The notes under the pieces are model-generated. The model saw only the letters and a program-made list of their open reading frames with translations. It made no database searches and was not told the DNA's origin. A stretch of DNA of 64,000 nt from Hymenobacter terricola (GTDB lineage: Bacteria > Bacteroidota > Bacteroidia > Cytophagales > Hymenobacteraceae): contig NZ_JAGEMO020000001.1 in NCBI RefSeq assembly GCF_017921975.2, positions 248,001-312,000 on the forward strand, written 5' to 3'. Positions 53,142 to 61,537 of this stretch are shown here, one piece after another. How positions within the stretch are numbered: position 1 is the first letter of the stretch; each line of letters starts with the position of its first letter. Made by a program: the position numbers and the translations under genes.

Positions 53142-53843
53142 TTAACGGTCGGCGCAGGCGATGGTGGCGATGCTCACTTCGGCGGCACCGGCGGCCAGCA
53201 GCACCGCGCCGCAGGCTTCGAGGGTGGCTCCGGTGGTCAGCACGTCGTCCACCACGAGGATGCGGCGGCCGATAATGTGCGCGGGGTTTTCGACTTCGAA
53301 CACCGTGGCCACGTTCTCCCAGCGCTGGGCGCGGTTCTTTTTAGTCTGGGTCTTGGTGTTGGCGGTGCGGCGTAGGGCGGTGTTGCTGGCGGGCACTTTC
53401 AGGCCGTCAGCGAGGCCAGTGGCGAAAGCGGCGGCCTGGTTATAGCCACGCTTGGCCAGCTTGCGCGGGTGCAGGGGCACGGGCACGATGAGGTCGAAAT
53501 CGGCGGCCAGACCGGCCGCGTGCAGCTCCGCCCCATAGAGCTGGCCCAGGGCGGTACCTACGTCGCGCTGGCCCTGGTACTTGAGCTCGTGCAGCAAGTG
53601 CTGCACCCGGCCGTGGCGCACGAAGCGCAGGTAGCTCAGGGCGTGGCGGATGGGGAGTTTGCCCCAGAAACGACGGCCGAGCGGGTTTTGGTCGGGCGGG
53701 AGCAGGTGAAAATCGGTGTAGGGCAGCTCGGCGCGGCAACCGGTGCAGAGGTGGTTTTCGCCGGTGACCAGCGGCTCCTGGCAGGCCAGGCACAGGCGGG
53801 GGTAGATGAGGCCGACAAAATCGGCCCACAGGGTGCGGAGCAT
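53142..53843 (-). CDS. ComF-family phosphoribosyltransferase-like protein
   Basis: A 233-residue protein. An N-terminal four-Cys zinc site is present (LCLACQEPL and LCTGCRAEL). The middle has the ComF block YNQAAAFATGLADGLKVP, and the PRPP-binding loop is RILVVDDVLTTGAT. ComF/GntX proteins act in natural DNA uptake in transformable bacteria, though the exact step is not defined. The gene is alone and divergent from the CMD gene across a family B repeat. Confidence 0.93.
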   Translation of the reverse strand: MLRTLWADFVGLIYPRLCLACQEPLVTGENHLCTGCRAELPYTDFHLLPPDQNPLGRRFWGKLPIRHALSYLRFVRHGRVQHLLHELKYQGQRDVGTALGQLYGAELHAAGLAADFDLIVPVPLHPRKLAKRGYNQAAAFATGLADGLKVPASNTALRRTANTKTQTKKNRAQRWENVATVFEVENPAHIIGRRILVVDDVLTTGATLEACGAVLLAAGAAEVSIATIACADR

Positions 53844-53924
53844 GGTAGAAGGGGAGGGCGAGGTTTTAGGAAGTAATTTTGAAGAAGCAATGTAGCCGAT
53901 TATTGGCAGTAATTCTTCGTAAGT

Positions 53925-54035
53925 ACGTCATGCTGAGTGCTGCCGATGCATCTCGTTTGAGCAAGCATATCCTATTCGCTGAACGAGTGGTTTACTACCC
54001 CACGCGAGATGCTTCGACTACGCTCAGCATGACGT
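53925..54035. repeat. Dispersed inverted repeat, family B copy 3
   Basis: Arms 53925-53955 and 54005-54035 are imperfect complements starting ACGTCATGCTGAG and ending GCATCTCG, with a 49-base centre. It lies between divergent genes, so it is part of the upstream region of the CMD gene and cannot be only a terminator. Confidence 0.8.
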
Positions 54036-54061
54036 GCTTTTTTCCCTTCGCCCTCAAATCA

Positions 54062-54475
54062 ATGTCTCAAGTAACCGAATTCAACGAGTACCGCCAGCGG
54101 ATGAACGCCACCATCCTGGCGGCCGATAATAAAGTCATCAAGCGGTTTTTCAACCTCGACACCAACACCTACGCGGCCGGTGCGCTCGACGTAAAAACCA
54201 AGGAAATGCTGGGCCTGGCCTGCTCCATGGTGCTGCGCTGCGACGACTGCATCAAGTACCACGTGGGCAAGTGCTTCGAGGAGAAGCTGACCGACGAGGA
54301 GATTTACGAGGTATTTGCCATTGCCAACATCATCGGCGGCAGCATCGTGATTCCGCACTTCCGCCGGGCGGTGGAATACTGGGAAATCCTGAAATCGGAG
54401 GCCGGCAGCGGCGCCCACGACGGCGCGGCCCTGGCCGCCCACAAGGCCGCCCACGACGGCCACCCCGCCGCATGA
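54062..54475 (+). CDS. Carboxymuconolactone decarboxylase/AhpD-like protein
   Basis: A 137-residue protein with the CMD-fold core KEMLGLACSMVLRCDDCIKY. The Cys-x2-Cys plus following His (CDDCIKYHV) is the redox site of AhpD-like proteins, so a thiol peroxidase or reductant role is plausible. ATG 54062 follows the repeat. The tail after residue 110 is an Ala/His-rich extension. The stop overlaps the next ATG (ATGA at 54472), so the two genes are translationally coupled. Confidence 0.85.
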   Translation: MSQVTEFNEYRQRMNATILAADNKVIKRFFNLDTNTYAAGALDVKTKEMLGLACSMVLRCDDCIKYHVGKCFEEKLTDEEIYEVFAIANIIGGSIVIPHFRRAVEYWEILKSEAGSGAHDGAALAAHKAAHDGHPAA

Positions 54476-54864
54476 GCGAGGACCTGAACCCCGCCGCCCC
54501 CGCCGAGCACCCCGAAGCCGAAGCCGACTTCGAAGCCCGCTGGGAAACCCTGATGCTGGAGATGGAAGAGCGTTTCGGCAAGCGGCCCGATTTGAACGCG
54601 CTGCTGCTGCTCATCGGCATTCAGGAGCTGAACCAGGGCATCACCACTTTCACCAAGGAGCAGAAGCAGGACCTGATGCACATTGCCACCTGCCGCCTCT
54701 TCAGCCTCAGCGGCCACTACGAGCAGACGCATGTGGACGAGGACGGCTGGCCGCACTACAAGCTGCTGCGCCCCGTGCCCTTCGCCAACCTGAAGGAGCA
54801 GGAACGCATGCTGAAATGGCACGTGCTGGAGTATTTCGCGCTGGACCCGGGGGATAGTCTGTAA
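54472..54864 (+). CDS. Conserved hypothetical protein, coupled to the CMD gene
   Basis: A 130-residue soluble protein without a recognised domain. It starts with an acidic, Ala/Pro-rich 25-residue segment, then a probable helical core (WETLMLEMEERFGKRPDLNA, LLLLIGIQELNQGITTFTKE) and a C-terminal part with LSGHYEQTHVDEDGWPHY. No signal peptide or membrane segment. ATGA overlap with the AhpD-like gene suggests a joint function. A perfect inverted repeat follows. Confidence 0.7.
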   Translation: MSEDLNPAAPAEHPEAEADFEARWETLMLEMEERFGKRPDLNALLLLIGIQELNQGITTFTKEQKQDLMHIATCRLFSLSGHYEQTHVDEDGWPHYKLLRPVPFANLKEQERMLKWHVLEYFALDPGDSL

Positions 54865-54869
54865 ACCAA

Positions 54870-54911
54870 TCAGGTCGTCAGGTCTCAGCTGCGCTCGACC
54901 TGACGACCTGA
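54870..54911. repeat. Perfect 15-bp inverted repeat, family E
   Basis: Arms 54870-54884 and 54897-54911 (TCAGGTCGTCAGGTC and complement) around a 12-base loop. It sits between the hypothetical gene and the exonuclease gene, starting 6 bases after the stop. No T-run follows. Each arm contains a short direct repeat CAGGTC, which suggests a repeat element rather than a simple terminator. Confidence 0.65.
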
Positions 54912-54929
54912 ATTCCCCATATCAACTCA

Positions 54930-55697
54930 ATGAAAATCGTTTCTTACAACGTGAATGGCCTGCGCTCGGCCCTAAGCAAGGGCCTGCTGGACTGGGTGGC
55001 CGAAGCCGCACCCGACGTGCTGTGCCTCCAGGAAATCAAGGCCAGCCGGGAGGCGATGGATGTGTCGGGTTTTGAAAAGCTGGGCTACCACGCCTACCTG
55101 CACCCGGCCCAAAAGCCCGGCTACAGCGGCGTGGCCACGTTCTCGAAAATTGAGCCCACCGCCGTCATCCACGGCTGCGGCCAGAGCTGTTACGACGACG
55201 AAGGCCGGGTGCTGCGGCTCGATTTCGATAACGTGTCGGTGCTGAACACCTACATGCCCTCGGGCACGAGCGGGCCGGAGCGGCAGGCTTTCAAGATAGA
55301 ATGGCTGCACTTTTTCCGCGATTACGTGGCCGGGCTGCGGGCCGGAACCACGCCGCCGCTGCTCATTGGTGGCGACTTCAACTGCTGCCAGACGGCCATC
55401 GACCTGCACAACCCCAAGGCCAATCAGAACAGCCCCGGCTACACGCTGGAGGAACGGCAGTGGTTCAAGGATTTTCTGGCCGATGGACTGGTGGATACCT
55501 TCCGGCACCACCACGGCGAGGCCACCGGGCACTACTCCTGGTGGAGCTACCGGGCCGGCTCGCGCGGCCGCAACGTGGGCTGGCGCCTCGACCATTGGCT
55601 GGCCGACGCCGCGCTGCAACCGCGACTGGCCGGCGCGGGTCTGTTGCCCAACGTGGTGCATTCGGACCATTGCCCGGCCTGGGTGGAAGTGCAGTAG
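54930..55697 (+). CDS. xth: Exodeoxyribonuclease III
   Basis: A 255-residue AP endonuclease/3'-5' exonuclease of normal length for base excision repair. Conserved blocks are KIVSYNVNGLRSAL (Asn), CLQEIKASREAM (metal Glu), YSGVATFSK, LIGGDFNCC (Asp/Asn), NVGWRLDHWL and the final SDHCPAWVE (Asp-His). All catalytic residues are present. The stop codon lies inside the first bases of a family C repeat. Confidence 0.96.
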   Translation: MKIVSYNVNGLRSALSKGLLDWVAEAAPDVLCLQEIKASREAMDVSGFEKLGYHAYLHPAQKPGYSGVATFSKIEPTAVIHGCGQSCYDDEGRVLRLDFDNVSVLNTYMPSGTSGPERQAFKIEWLHFFRDYVAGLRAGTTPPLLIGGDFNCCQTAIDLHNPKANQNSPGYTLEERQWFKDFLADGLVDTFRHHHGEATGHYSWWSYRAGSRGRNVGWRLDHWLADAALQPRLAGAGLLPNVVHSDHCPAWVEVQ

Positions 55698-55793
55698 GAA
55701 CGCGCCACGGCGCGTTCGGTGCGAGAACGGCAATTGCGGCAATGCCTGGCCGGATATGCCTCCCACGCCGAACGTGCCGTGGCGCGTTCCTAC
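55694..55793. repeat. REP-like inverted pair, family C copy 1
   Basis: Outer arms 55694-55721 and 55766-55793 are complements with two mismatches. Each begins with GTAG and is followed by a near-perfect hairpin built on GAACGCGCC...GGCGCGTTC. The total length is 100 bases, nearly equal to the other copy (61435-61533), while the centres differ. Its left arm includes the xth stop codon. Confidence 0.85.
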
Positions 55794-55848
55794 CCTGCTG
55801 AACCAAGCACCGCATCCTGATGTATCTTTCCCGACTAAGACCTGATTT

Positions 55849-58800
55849 ATGGCGATGCTGATGGAGCGCGATGCGGCGGCGGCCGAGTACCCCGCCCTGG
55901 CGCGGGTACGAACGGAGCTGGAAGCCTTCAAGCGCAAGTTTTACCTGAACCTGCTGGTGCGGGGCGGGCTGGTGGCCGGTGGGCTGCTGCTCACCTTTTT
56001 TGTCGTGTTCAACGGGCTCGAATACTTCCTGTACCTGCCCACGGTGGTGCGGGGTGGGCTGCTGTTTGGGTTCATGGGCCTCACGGTTTACAGTTTTGCC
56101 CGCTGGATTTGGCAGCCGCTGGCGGCCCTCACCAACCTGCGTCGGCTGCTGAGTGATGAGCAGGCGGCGCGTAGGGTAGGGGAGCTGTTCCCGGAAGTGC
56201 AGGACCGGCTGTTGAACGCCCTGCAGCTGCAGGGCCAGGCACGGCACAATGCCCTGATTGCCGCCAGCCTGGAGCAACGGGCTGCGCAGCTGGGCAAGTT
56301 TTCGTTTGCCGAGGGCATCAACATTCAGCAGCAGAACCGGCCGTTGTGGAAATACGCGGCCATTCCGGTGGCGGTGCTGCTGGCGCTGCTGGCTTTTTAC
56401 CCCAGCTTTCTGGTGCAGGGCACCGAGCGAATCTGGCACTACCGGCGGGCGTATTCGCCGCCCGCGCCGTTTCAGTTTTTGATTAAGAACCCTAAGCTGA
56501 CGGCTTTCCGGGGCGAAGATTTTACCTTGGATGTGGGCGTGGCGGGCGCGGCCCTGCCGGCCGATGTCAGCATCGACTACAACGGTGGCGAGCGGCGGCT
56601 GAGCAAAGTGGCCGGGCACGGCGACCTGTTCCGCTACACGTTTGAGCAGCCGCAGGGCGACGTCGCTTTCCAGCTGAAGGGGGCCGGGTTCAATTCACCC
56701 GAATATCAATTGACGGTATTGGAACGGCCCAATTTGCGCGATTTCAAGGTCAACGTCACCTACCCGGCCTACACCGGCAAGCCGGCCGAAACCATCGAGA
56801 ACGGCGGCAACCTGACGGTGCCCGAGGGCAGCACCGTGCGCTGGGAGTTTGCCACGGCCGCTACCGACGAGCTGGCCCTCGTATTCCAGAACCCTGATGA
56901 GACGCTGGTGGCCAGTGGCGACGATGGAACCTTCGTGGCCACGCGCCGGGTGCTGCGCTCGCAGCCGTATTTGCTGCGCCTGAAAAACCCGGCCAGCCTG
57001 AACCGCGACCCCATTTCCTACCAGCTCACGGCCGTGGCGGATTTGCCACCCTCGCTCACGCTGGAGGCCTTTTCGGACACGGTGACGCGGCGCTTCCTGG
57101 CCCTGGGCGGCACCGTGCGCGATGATTATGGGCTGACCCGCCTGGAGCTGCATTATGCCCTGCGCCGCGCCGGGCAGGGGCCAAATGCGACTCCGAGCCG
57201 GCAAGGCGCTACGCCGCTGGCTTTGCCCAGTGAGAGCGCCGGCACTTACGCCTACACCTGGAATCTCAATGGCCTGAACCTGCAGCCCGGCGACCGGCTC
57301 GAATACTTTGTGGAGGCTTGGGACAACGACGGCGTGCACGGCCCCAAGGCCACGCGCACGCGGCCGGCCGAGTTTCGCCTGCCCAGCCGGCGCGAATTGC
57401 GCCAGGAAATGCAGGCCCAGGCGCAGTCCGTGGCCAGCCAGATGAGCCAGGCCGCCAAGCAAAGCGAGAAGCTGGAGCGCGAGCTGGCCAAAACCCAGGA
57501 CAAGCTCAAAACCAAGCGCGACCTGAGCTTTCAGGACCGCAAGCAGCTGGAAAATATGCTCGACCAGAAGGAGCAAATGAACCAGCAGATGGAGCAGATG
57601 CAGAAGATGTTTGAGCAGCTCCAGCAGAAGCAGGACCAGCTCAGCCCCAAAAGCGAAGAGCTGGCGAAGAAGGCCGAGGAGCTGAAAAAGCTGATGGCCG
57701 ACCTGCTCGACCCCGAAACCAAGAAGCTTTACGACAAGCTCCAGAAGCTGCTGGAACAGCAGAAACAGCCCGATGCCGAGATGCAAAAGCTGCTTCAGCA
57801 GCTCGAAAACAAGGAAGACACCCTACAAAAGGAGCTGGACCGCGCCCTCGAAATGTTCAAGCAGATGCAGCTGGAGCAGAAGGCTGAGGAAACCGCCAAC
57901 AAGCTGGATGAACTGGCCAAACAGGAAGATAAGCTGGCCGAGAAAACCGAGCAGAACGACAAGGAGAACCCCGACAACAAAGCCTCAAACCAGGAGCAAA
58001 AAGCTAAGCAGGAACAGCTGAAACAGGAGCAGGCCAACAACCGGCAAGACTTCGAAGACCTGAAAAAAGAGCTTCAGGAGCTGAAGCAGATGGACAAGGA
58101 GCTAGGCGACCAGAACGGCATGGACGAGCAGAAGCCCGAGCAGGAGCAGACCGACCAGGACATGCAGGAAAGCCAGCAGAACCTGGGCAAAAACCAAAAC
58201 AAAAAGGCCGCCAGCAAGCAGAAAAGCGCCGCCTCGCGCATGAAGCAGATGGCCAAGAAAATGCGCGACCAGATGAGCGAGGAGGAGAGCGACCAGGCCC
58301 AGCAGAACATCGACGACCTGCGCGATATCCTGGACAACCTGCTCACCCTCAGCTTCGACCAGGAAGGCCTGATGAAGGATTTCCGCAAGGTGGACCAATC
58401 GGACCCGCGCTTCGTGCAGCTGGGCCAGACCCAGCGCAAGCTGCGCGACGACGCCAAGATTATTCAGGACTCGCTGTATGCGTTGGCCAAGAAAGAGCCC
58501 AAAATCCAGAGCTTCGTGACCCGCGAGGTGGGCGAGATGAACGGCCGCATGGACGAGTCGCTCACCCACATTCAGCAGCGCGACCTGGGCCGCGCCACCG
58601 CCACCGAGCAGCAGGCCATGACCAGCATGAACAACCTCGCCCTGATGCTCCAAAGCTCGCTCAACCAGATGCAGCAGGAGCAGCAGGAAGGCAAAGGCGC
58701 CCCCAAAGACGGCCAGGGCAAGCCCGGCAAGAAAAAGGGGAAGGGCAAAGGCCAGGGCCAGGGCAGCAAGCCCGGCCCCGGCAGCATGGGCAAGATGCAG

Positions 58801-59373
58801 CAGCAGCTCAACGAGCAGATTCAGCAGCTTTCCAAGAGTGGCAAAACCGGCCGGGCCATGTCGCAGGAGCTGGCCAAGCTGGCCGGCCAGCAGCAGATGC
58901 TGCGCCAGGCCATGCAGCAGCTCGACAAACTGCAGCAGGGCGGCAAGCCCGGCGGCTCGCAAGCCGGCCAGGGCAAAGACGGAAAGGAAGGTGGCAAAGA
59001 AGGCCAGGAAGGCGGCGCCAATGGCAAGGACGGCAAAGGCGAACAGGGCGGGGGCGGCACCGGCGACATCAAAAAAATGATGGAGCAAACCGAAACCGAC
59101 CTCGTGAACAAACGCCTCACCGAGGAAACCATCATGCGCCAGCAGCAAATTCTGACCCGCCTGCTGGAAGTGGAAAAATCGGCCCGCGAGCGCGACCAGG
59201 ACACCAAGCGCGAGGCCCAGGCCGCCCAGACTAAACCCCCGGTTTTCCCGCCGGCTTTCGACAAATACAAGGTCAGCAAAGAACGCCAGACCGAATTGCT
59301 ACGTAGTACTCCCCCAACCCTGACTCCGTATTATCAACGCGAAGTGGGTGAGTACTTTCAGAAAAATAAATAA
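55849..59373 (+). CDS. DUF4175 family membrane protein
   Basis: A 1174-residue protein. Two membrane helices lie near residues 38-60 and 65-85 (AGGLLLTFFVVFNGLEYFLY, LLFGFMGLTVYSFARWIW) and a third at about 168-186 (AAIPVAVLLALLAFYPSFLV). The next 330 residues are beta-rich modules. From about 520 to 870 there is a very long Gln/Lys/Glu coiled coil. Residues about 940-1080 are Gly/Lys/Gln-rich with low complexity (GKKKGKGKGQGQGSKPGPGS). This is the layout of DUF4175 proteins, whose role is unknown. ATG 55849 or 55855 starts the gene. Confidence 0.88.
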   Translation: MAMLMERDAAAAEYPALARVRTELEAFKRKFYLNLLVRGGLVAGGLLLTFFVVFNGLEYFLYLPTVVRGGLLFGFMGLTVYSFARWIWQPLAALTNLRRLLSDEQAARRVGELFPEVQDRLLNALQLQGQARHNALIAASLEQRAAQLGKFSFAEGINIQQQNRPLWKYAAIPVAVLLALLAFYPSFLVQGTERIWHYRRAYSPPAPFQFLIKNPKLTAFRGEDFTLDVGVAGAALPADVSIDYNGGERRLSKVAGHGDLFRYTFEQPQGDVAFQLKGAGFNSPEYQLTVLERPNLRDFKVNVTYPAYTGKPAETIENGGNLTVPEGSTVRWEFATAATDELALVFQNPDETLVASGDDGTFVATRRVLRSQPYLLRLKNPASLNRDPISYQLTAVADLPPSLTLEAFSDTVTRRFLALGGTVRDDYGLTRLELHYALRRAGQGPNATPSRQGATPLALPSESAGTYAYTWNLNGLNLQPGDRLEYFVEAWDNDGVHGPKATRTRPAEFRLPSRRELRQEMQAQAQSVASQMSQAAKQSEKLERELAKTQDKLKTKRDLSFQDRKQLENMLDQKEQMNQQMEQMQKMFEQLQQKQDQLSPKSEELAKKAEELKKLMADLLDPETKKLYDKLQKLLEQQKQPDAEMQKLLQQLENKEDTLQKELDRALEMFKQMQLEQKAEETANKLDELAKQEDKLAEKTEQNDKENPDNKASNQEQKAKQEQLKQEQANNRQDFEDLKKELQELKQMDKELGDQNGMDEQKPEQEQTDQDMQESQQNLGKNQNKKAASKQKSAASRMKQMAKKMRDQMSEEESDQAQQNIDDLRDILDNLLTLSFDQEGLMKDFRKVDQSDPRFVQLGQTQRKLRDDAKIIQDSLYALAKKEPKIQSFVTREVGEMNGRMDESLTHIQQRDLGRATATEQQAMTSMNNLALMLQSSLNQMQQEQQEGKGAPKDGQGKPGKKKGKGKGQGQGSKPGPGSMGKMQQQLNEQIQQLSKSGKTGRAMSQELAKLAGQQQMLRQAMQQLDKLQQGGKPGGSQAGQGKDGKEGGKEGQEGGANGKDGKGEQGGGGTGDIKKMMEQTETDLVNKRLTEETIMRQQQILTRLLEVEKSARERDQDTKREAQAAQTKPPVFPPAFDKYKVSKERQTELLRSTPPTLTPYYQREVGEYFQKNK

Positions 59374-59488
59374 CGGTACCCCATAACCCATCCAAACTGG
59401 CTGCAGTTTCGTTAACCAATTACTGTTCTGTCGGAAACAAGCGCTTGCGAGCGACATAAATTATGGTGGTGCTTTGCCGTTAAAACAC

Positions 59489-59496
59489 TATTTTTG
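59489..59496 (+). promoter_or_regulatory. -7 box before the anti-sigma kinase gene
   Basis: TATTTTTG matches TAnnTTTG, 41 bases before the start codon at 59538. No clear -33 TTG is at the usual spacing. Confidence 0.35.
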
Positions 59497-59537
59497 CCGC
59501 CCCTAACCCGCCGCCGTCCTTCCTATTAAACCGCCTT

Positions 59538-59984
59538 ATGAAGCAGGTAAAAATTCAGATTCCGTCGCTCGTTGAGAACATCCGCGTGGTTGAGAGTTTC
59601 ATCGATAACTCCAAGGATACTTTTCAAATTGAAGACGATATCTACGGCAACATCATGGTTGCCGTGACCGAAGCGGTGAACAATGCCATCCGTCACGGCA
59701 ACAAGTTCGACAAGGACAAGAATGTCTACCTGTCGCTCTACGTAGAGCCTCAGCAGCTCAAATTTGAGATTGAGGACGAGGGCATGGGCTTCAATTACGA
59801 CAACCTGGACGACCCCACGGCGCCCGAAAACCTGGAGAATCCGGGCGGCCGGGGCATTTTCCTCATTCGCCACCTGGCCGATGAAGTCGAGTTCAGCAAG
59901 GAAGGCCGCCGCGTGCTGCTCACCTTTCAGCTAGCGCCCGCACCCGCCGACGAAACCTCGACTGCCGGCCACATCGCCGCTTAA
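59538..59984 (+). CDS. RsbW/SpoIIAB-like ATP-binding anti-sigma kinase
   Basis: A 148-residue GHKL ATPase domain without other domains. The N box is EAVNNAIRHGNKFD, the G1 box EDEGMGFNYDN and the G2 box GGRGIFLIRHLAD. Such proteins act as Ser/Thr kinases on anti-anti-sigma partners or as regulatory switches. No STAS or PP2C partner is visible nearby. YbeY starts 5 bases downstream, so they form an operon. Confidence 0.85.
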   Translation: MKQVKIQIPSLVENIRVVESFIDNSKDTFQIEDDIYGNIMVAVTEAVNNAIRHGNKFDKDKNVYLSLYVEPQQLKFEIEDEGMGFNYDNLDDPTAPENLENPGGRGIFLIRHLADEVEFSKEGRRVLLTFQLAPAPADETSTAGHIAA

Positions 59985-59989
59985 TTGCT

Positions 59990-60487
59990 ATGATGAGCAC
60001 CCCGCCGATGGGCCCGCCCCACCACGAAAACTTCCCGCCCGGCGAGCTGCACCACGAAGCCCCCGGCATCGAATTCATGGTGGAAGACGTGCCCGAGTTC
60101 GAGCTGTCCGAAGCCGAGGGCATTCTGGAGTGGGTGGAGCGCGTGGCCAAGGTGCACGAGCACCGCATCGTGCAGCTCACCTACATCTTCTGCTCCGACG
60201 ACTACCTGCACCAGCTCAACGTCGAATACCTCGGCCACGACACGCTCACCGACGTCATCACGTTCGACAATTCTGATGACGCTGACATACTGGAAGGCGA
60301 CATTTTCATCAGCGTGGACCGCGTGCGCGACAATGCCCAGGACCTGAGCATCAGCTTCCGCGACGAGCTGCACCGCGTCATGATTCACGGCGTGCTGCAC
60401 CTGCTGGGCTACCACGACAAGGACTTGCTGAGCCAGACGGCCATGCGCGCCAAGGAAGACTATTGTCTGGCGCTGCGCACGTTCTGA
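59990..60487 (+). CDS. ybeY: Endoribonuclease YbeY (rRNA maturation)
   Basis: A 165-residue zinc RNase for 16S rRNA 3' end processing. The core YLGHDTLTDVITFDN, GDIFISVDRVRDNAQ and MIHGVLHLLGYHDKD define the family. The canonical motif is HGxLHLxGYDH; here the third ligand position is Asp (HDK after GY), a variation seen in this phylum (GYKDK), so activity is expected. An extra 25-residue Pro/His-rich N-terminus precedes the domain. Confidence 0.93.
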   Translation: MMSTPPMGPPHHENFPPGELHHEAPGIEFMVEDVPEFELSEAEGILEWVERVAKVHEHRIVQLTYIFCSDDYLHQLNVEYLGHDTLTDVITFDNSDDADILEGDIFISVDRVRDNAQDLSISFRDELHRVMIHGVLHLLGYHDKDLLSQTAMRAKEDYCLALRTF

Positions 60488-60516
60488 GGCGCTTACCTGT
60501 TTCCTTCTGAAACCGA

Positions 60517-60543
60517 CCAACGCCCGCTTCTTGCGGGCGTTGG
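60517..60543. terminator. Hairpin after ybeY
   Basis: A perfect 11-bp GC-rich stem (60517-60527 with 60533-60543) with a five-base loop. No T-run follows, so termination would be weak. Confidence 0.45.
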
Positions 60544-60599
60544 CGTGGACGAACCTGGCCGGCCGCTGGAATTGCGCCGCCGTTGCCCAACCGTGTTTT

Positions 60600-61325
60600 A
60601 TGTCTGCCTCTTCACCTGAGCTCCCCATTATTCGGGGCGAAGCCCTGGATTTTTACCTTAGCCAGGGCTATTACCGAATGCAGCAGGACCTGTTCACCTG
60701 CCAGTTCGTGCCCTTCGATGGGCGCCTGTACTCCGCCCATTGGCTGCGTTTGAACCTGGCGCGTGTGCAGTGGGGGCCCGAGCAGCGCCGGCTGTTGCGG
60801 CTCAACTCCCGCTTTTCCACCACCGTCCGGCCGTTTCGCCTCACCCCCGAATACGAGGCGCTGTACTTCCGCTACCGGGCAGCCATCACCTTCGACGCCG
60901 CCCCCACCGTGGACGCCGTGCTGCTGGGCGGGGCGGCGCACAACGTGTTCAACACCTTCAGCATCGAGCTGCGCGATGGGGGACGCTTGATAGCCGCCGG
61001 CATTTTCGACCTCGGCCAACGTAGCCTGGCGGGCATCCTGAATTTCTACGACCCGGCCTACCGCAAACACAGCCTCGGCAAGTACCTGATGCTGCTGAAA
61101 ACCGACCACGCCCGCCGCCTCGAACTCGATTATTATTACCCCGGCTACCTGGTGTACGACTACCCCAAGTTCGACTACAAGCTCTACCCCAGCCTGGCGG
61201 CCACTGAGGTGTTCGACAGCATTGGTGGCCAATGGCAGTCCTTTTCCTGGGAGGCCGTGGCCGCTCACTCGTCCGAACTGCTGGCCGATTGGCTGCCGGA
61301 GGACCTGAGTGGCGTGGCTGAATAA
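60600..61325 (+). CDS. Arginyl/leucyl-tRNA-protein transferase family (Bpt/Ate)
   Basis: A 241-residue protein. ATG 60600 precedes a domain with GYYRMQQDLFTC, VQWGPEQRRLLRLNSRFSTT and a C-terminal acyltransferase block (AGIFDLGQRSLAGILNFYDP, HSLGKYLMLLKTDHARRLEL, PKFDYKLYPSL). This matches the C-terminal fold of arginyl-tRNA-protein transferases. Such enzymes add Leu or Arg to acidic N-termini, making proteins degradable through ClpS in the N-degron route. The N-terminal Cys-rich part of eukaryotic Ate1 is short here. Confidence 0.8.
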   Translation: MSASSPELPIIRGEALDFYLSQGYYRMQQDLFTCQFVPFDGRLYSAHWLRLNLARVQWGPEQRRLLRLNSRFSTTVRPFRLTPEYEALYFRYRAAITFDAAPTVDAVLLGGAAHNVFNTFSIELRDGGRLIAAGIFDLGQRSLAGILNFYDPAYRKHSLGKYLMLLKTDHARRLELDYYYPGYLVYDYPKFDYKLYPSLAATEVFDSIGGQWQSFSWEAVAAHSSELLADWLPEDLSGVAE

Positions 61326-61378
61326 ACCGTCGAAGCGTCCGCTGGCCAGTGCTACGGCTTTGCTTAACCCAAATTCTG

Positions 61379-61420
61379 AAACCCGCAACTCGTTTCACGT
61401 GAAACTGGCTGCGGGTTTTT
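61379..61420 (+). terminator. Terminator-like hairpin enclosing the parS site
   Basis: A 9-bp stem (61379-61387 with 61410-61418) closes over a 22-base loop, and Ts follow to 61420. It ends the transferase gene. The loop holds a perfect 14-bp palindrome, so the two structures are nested. Confidence 0.6.
61391..61406. other. parS: Candidate parS centromere site (ParB binding)
   Basis: GTTTCACGTGAAAC at 61392-61405 is a perfect 14-bp palindrome identical to the central 14 bases of the bacterial parS consensus TGTTTCACGTGAAACA; only the two outer bases differ. The chance of this 14-mer in a 64-kb window is about 2 in 10,000 under equal base frequencies. It lies about 130 bases upstream of mnmG, a gene often close to the replication origin and parAB. 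Confidence 0.75.
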
Positions 61421-61434
61421 GATTGCGTAATTTT

Positions 61435-61533
61435 GTAGGAACGCGCCATGGCGCGTTCGGCGTTACACGATTCCATTTGTTATTATTCGTCGCATTGGCG
61501 CGGCCTACTGAACGCGCCGTGGCGCGTTCCTAC
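61435..61533. repeat. REP-like inverted pair, family C copy 2
   Basis: A left arm from 61435 and a right arm ending 61533 each consist of GTAG plus a hairpin. The left one contains the perfect 20-bp palindrome GAACGCGCCATGGCGCGTTC. The right arm ends 4 bases before the mnmG start codon, so the element occupies the leader of that gene. Confidence 0.85.
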
Positions 61534-61537
61534 CATT

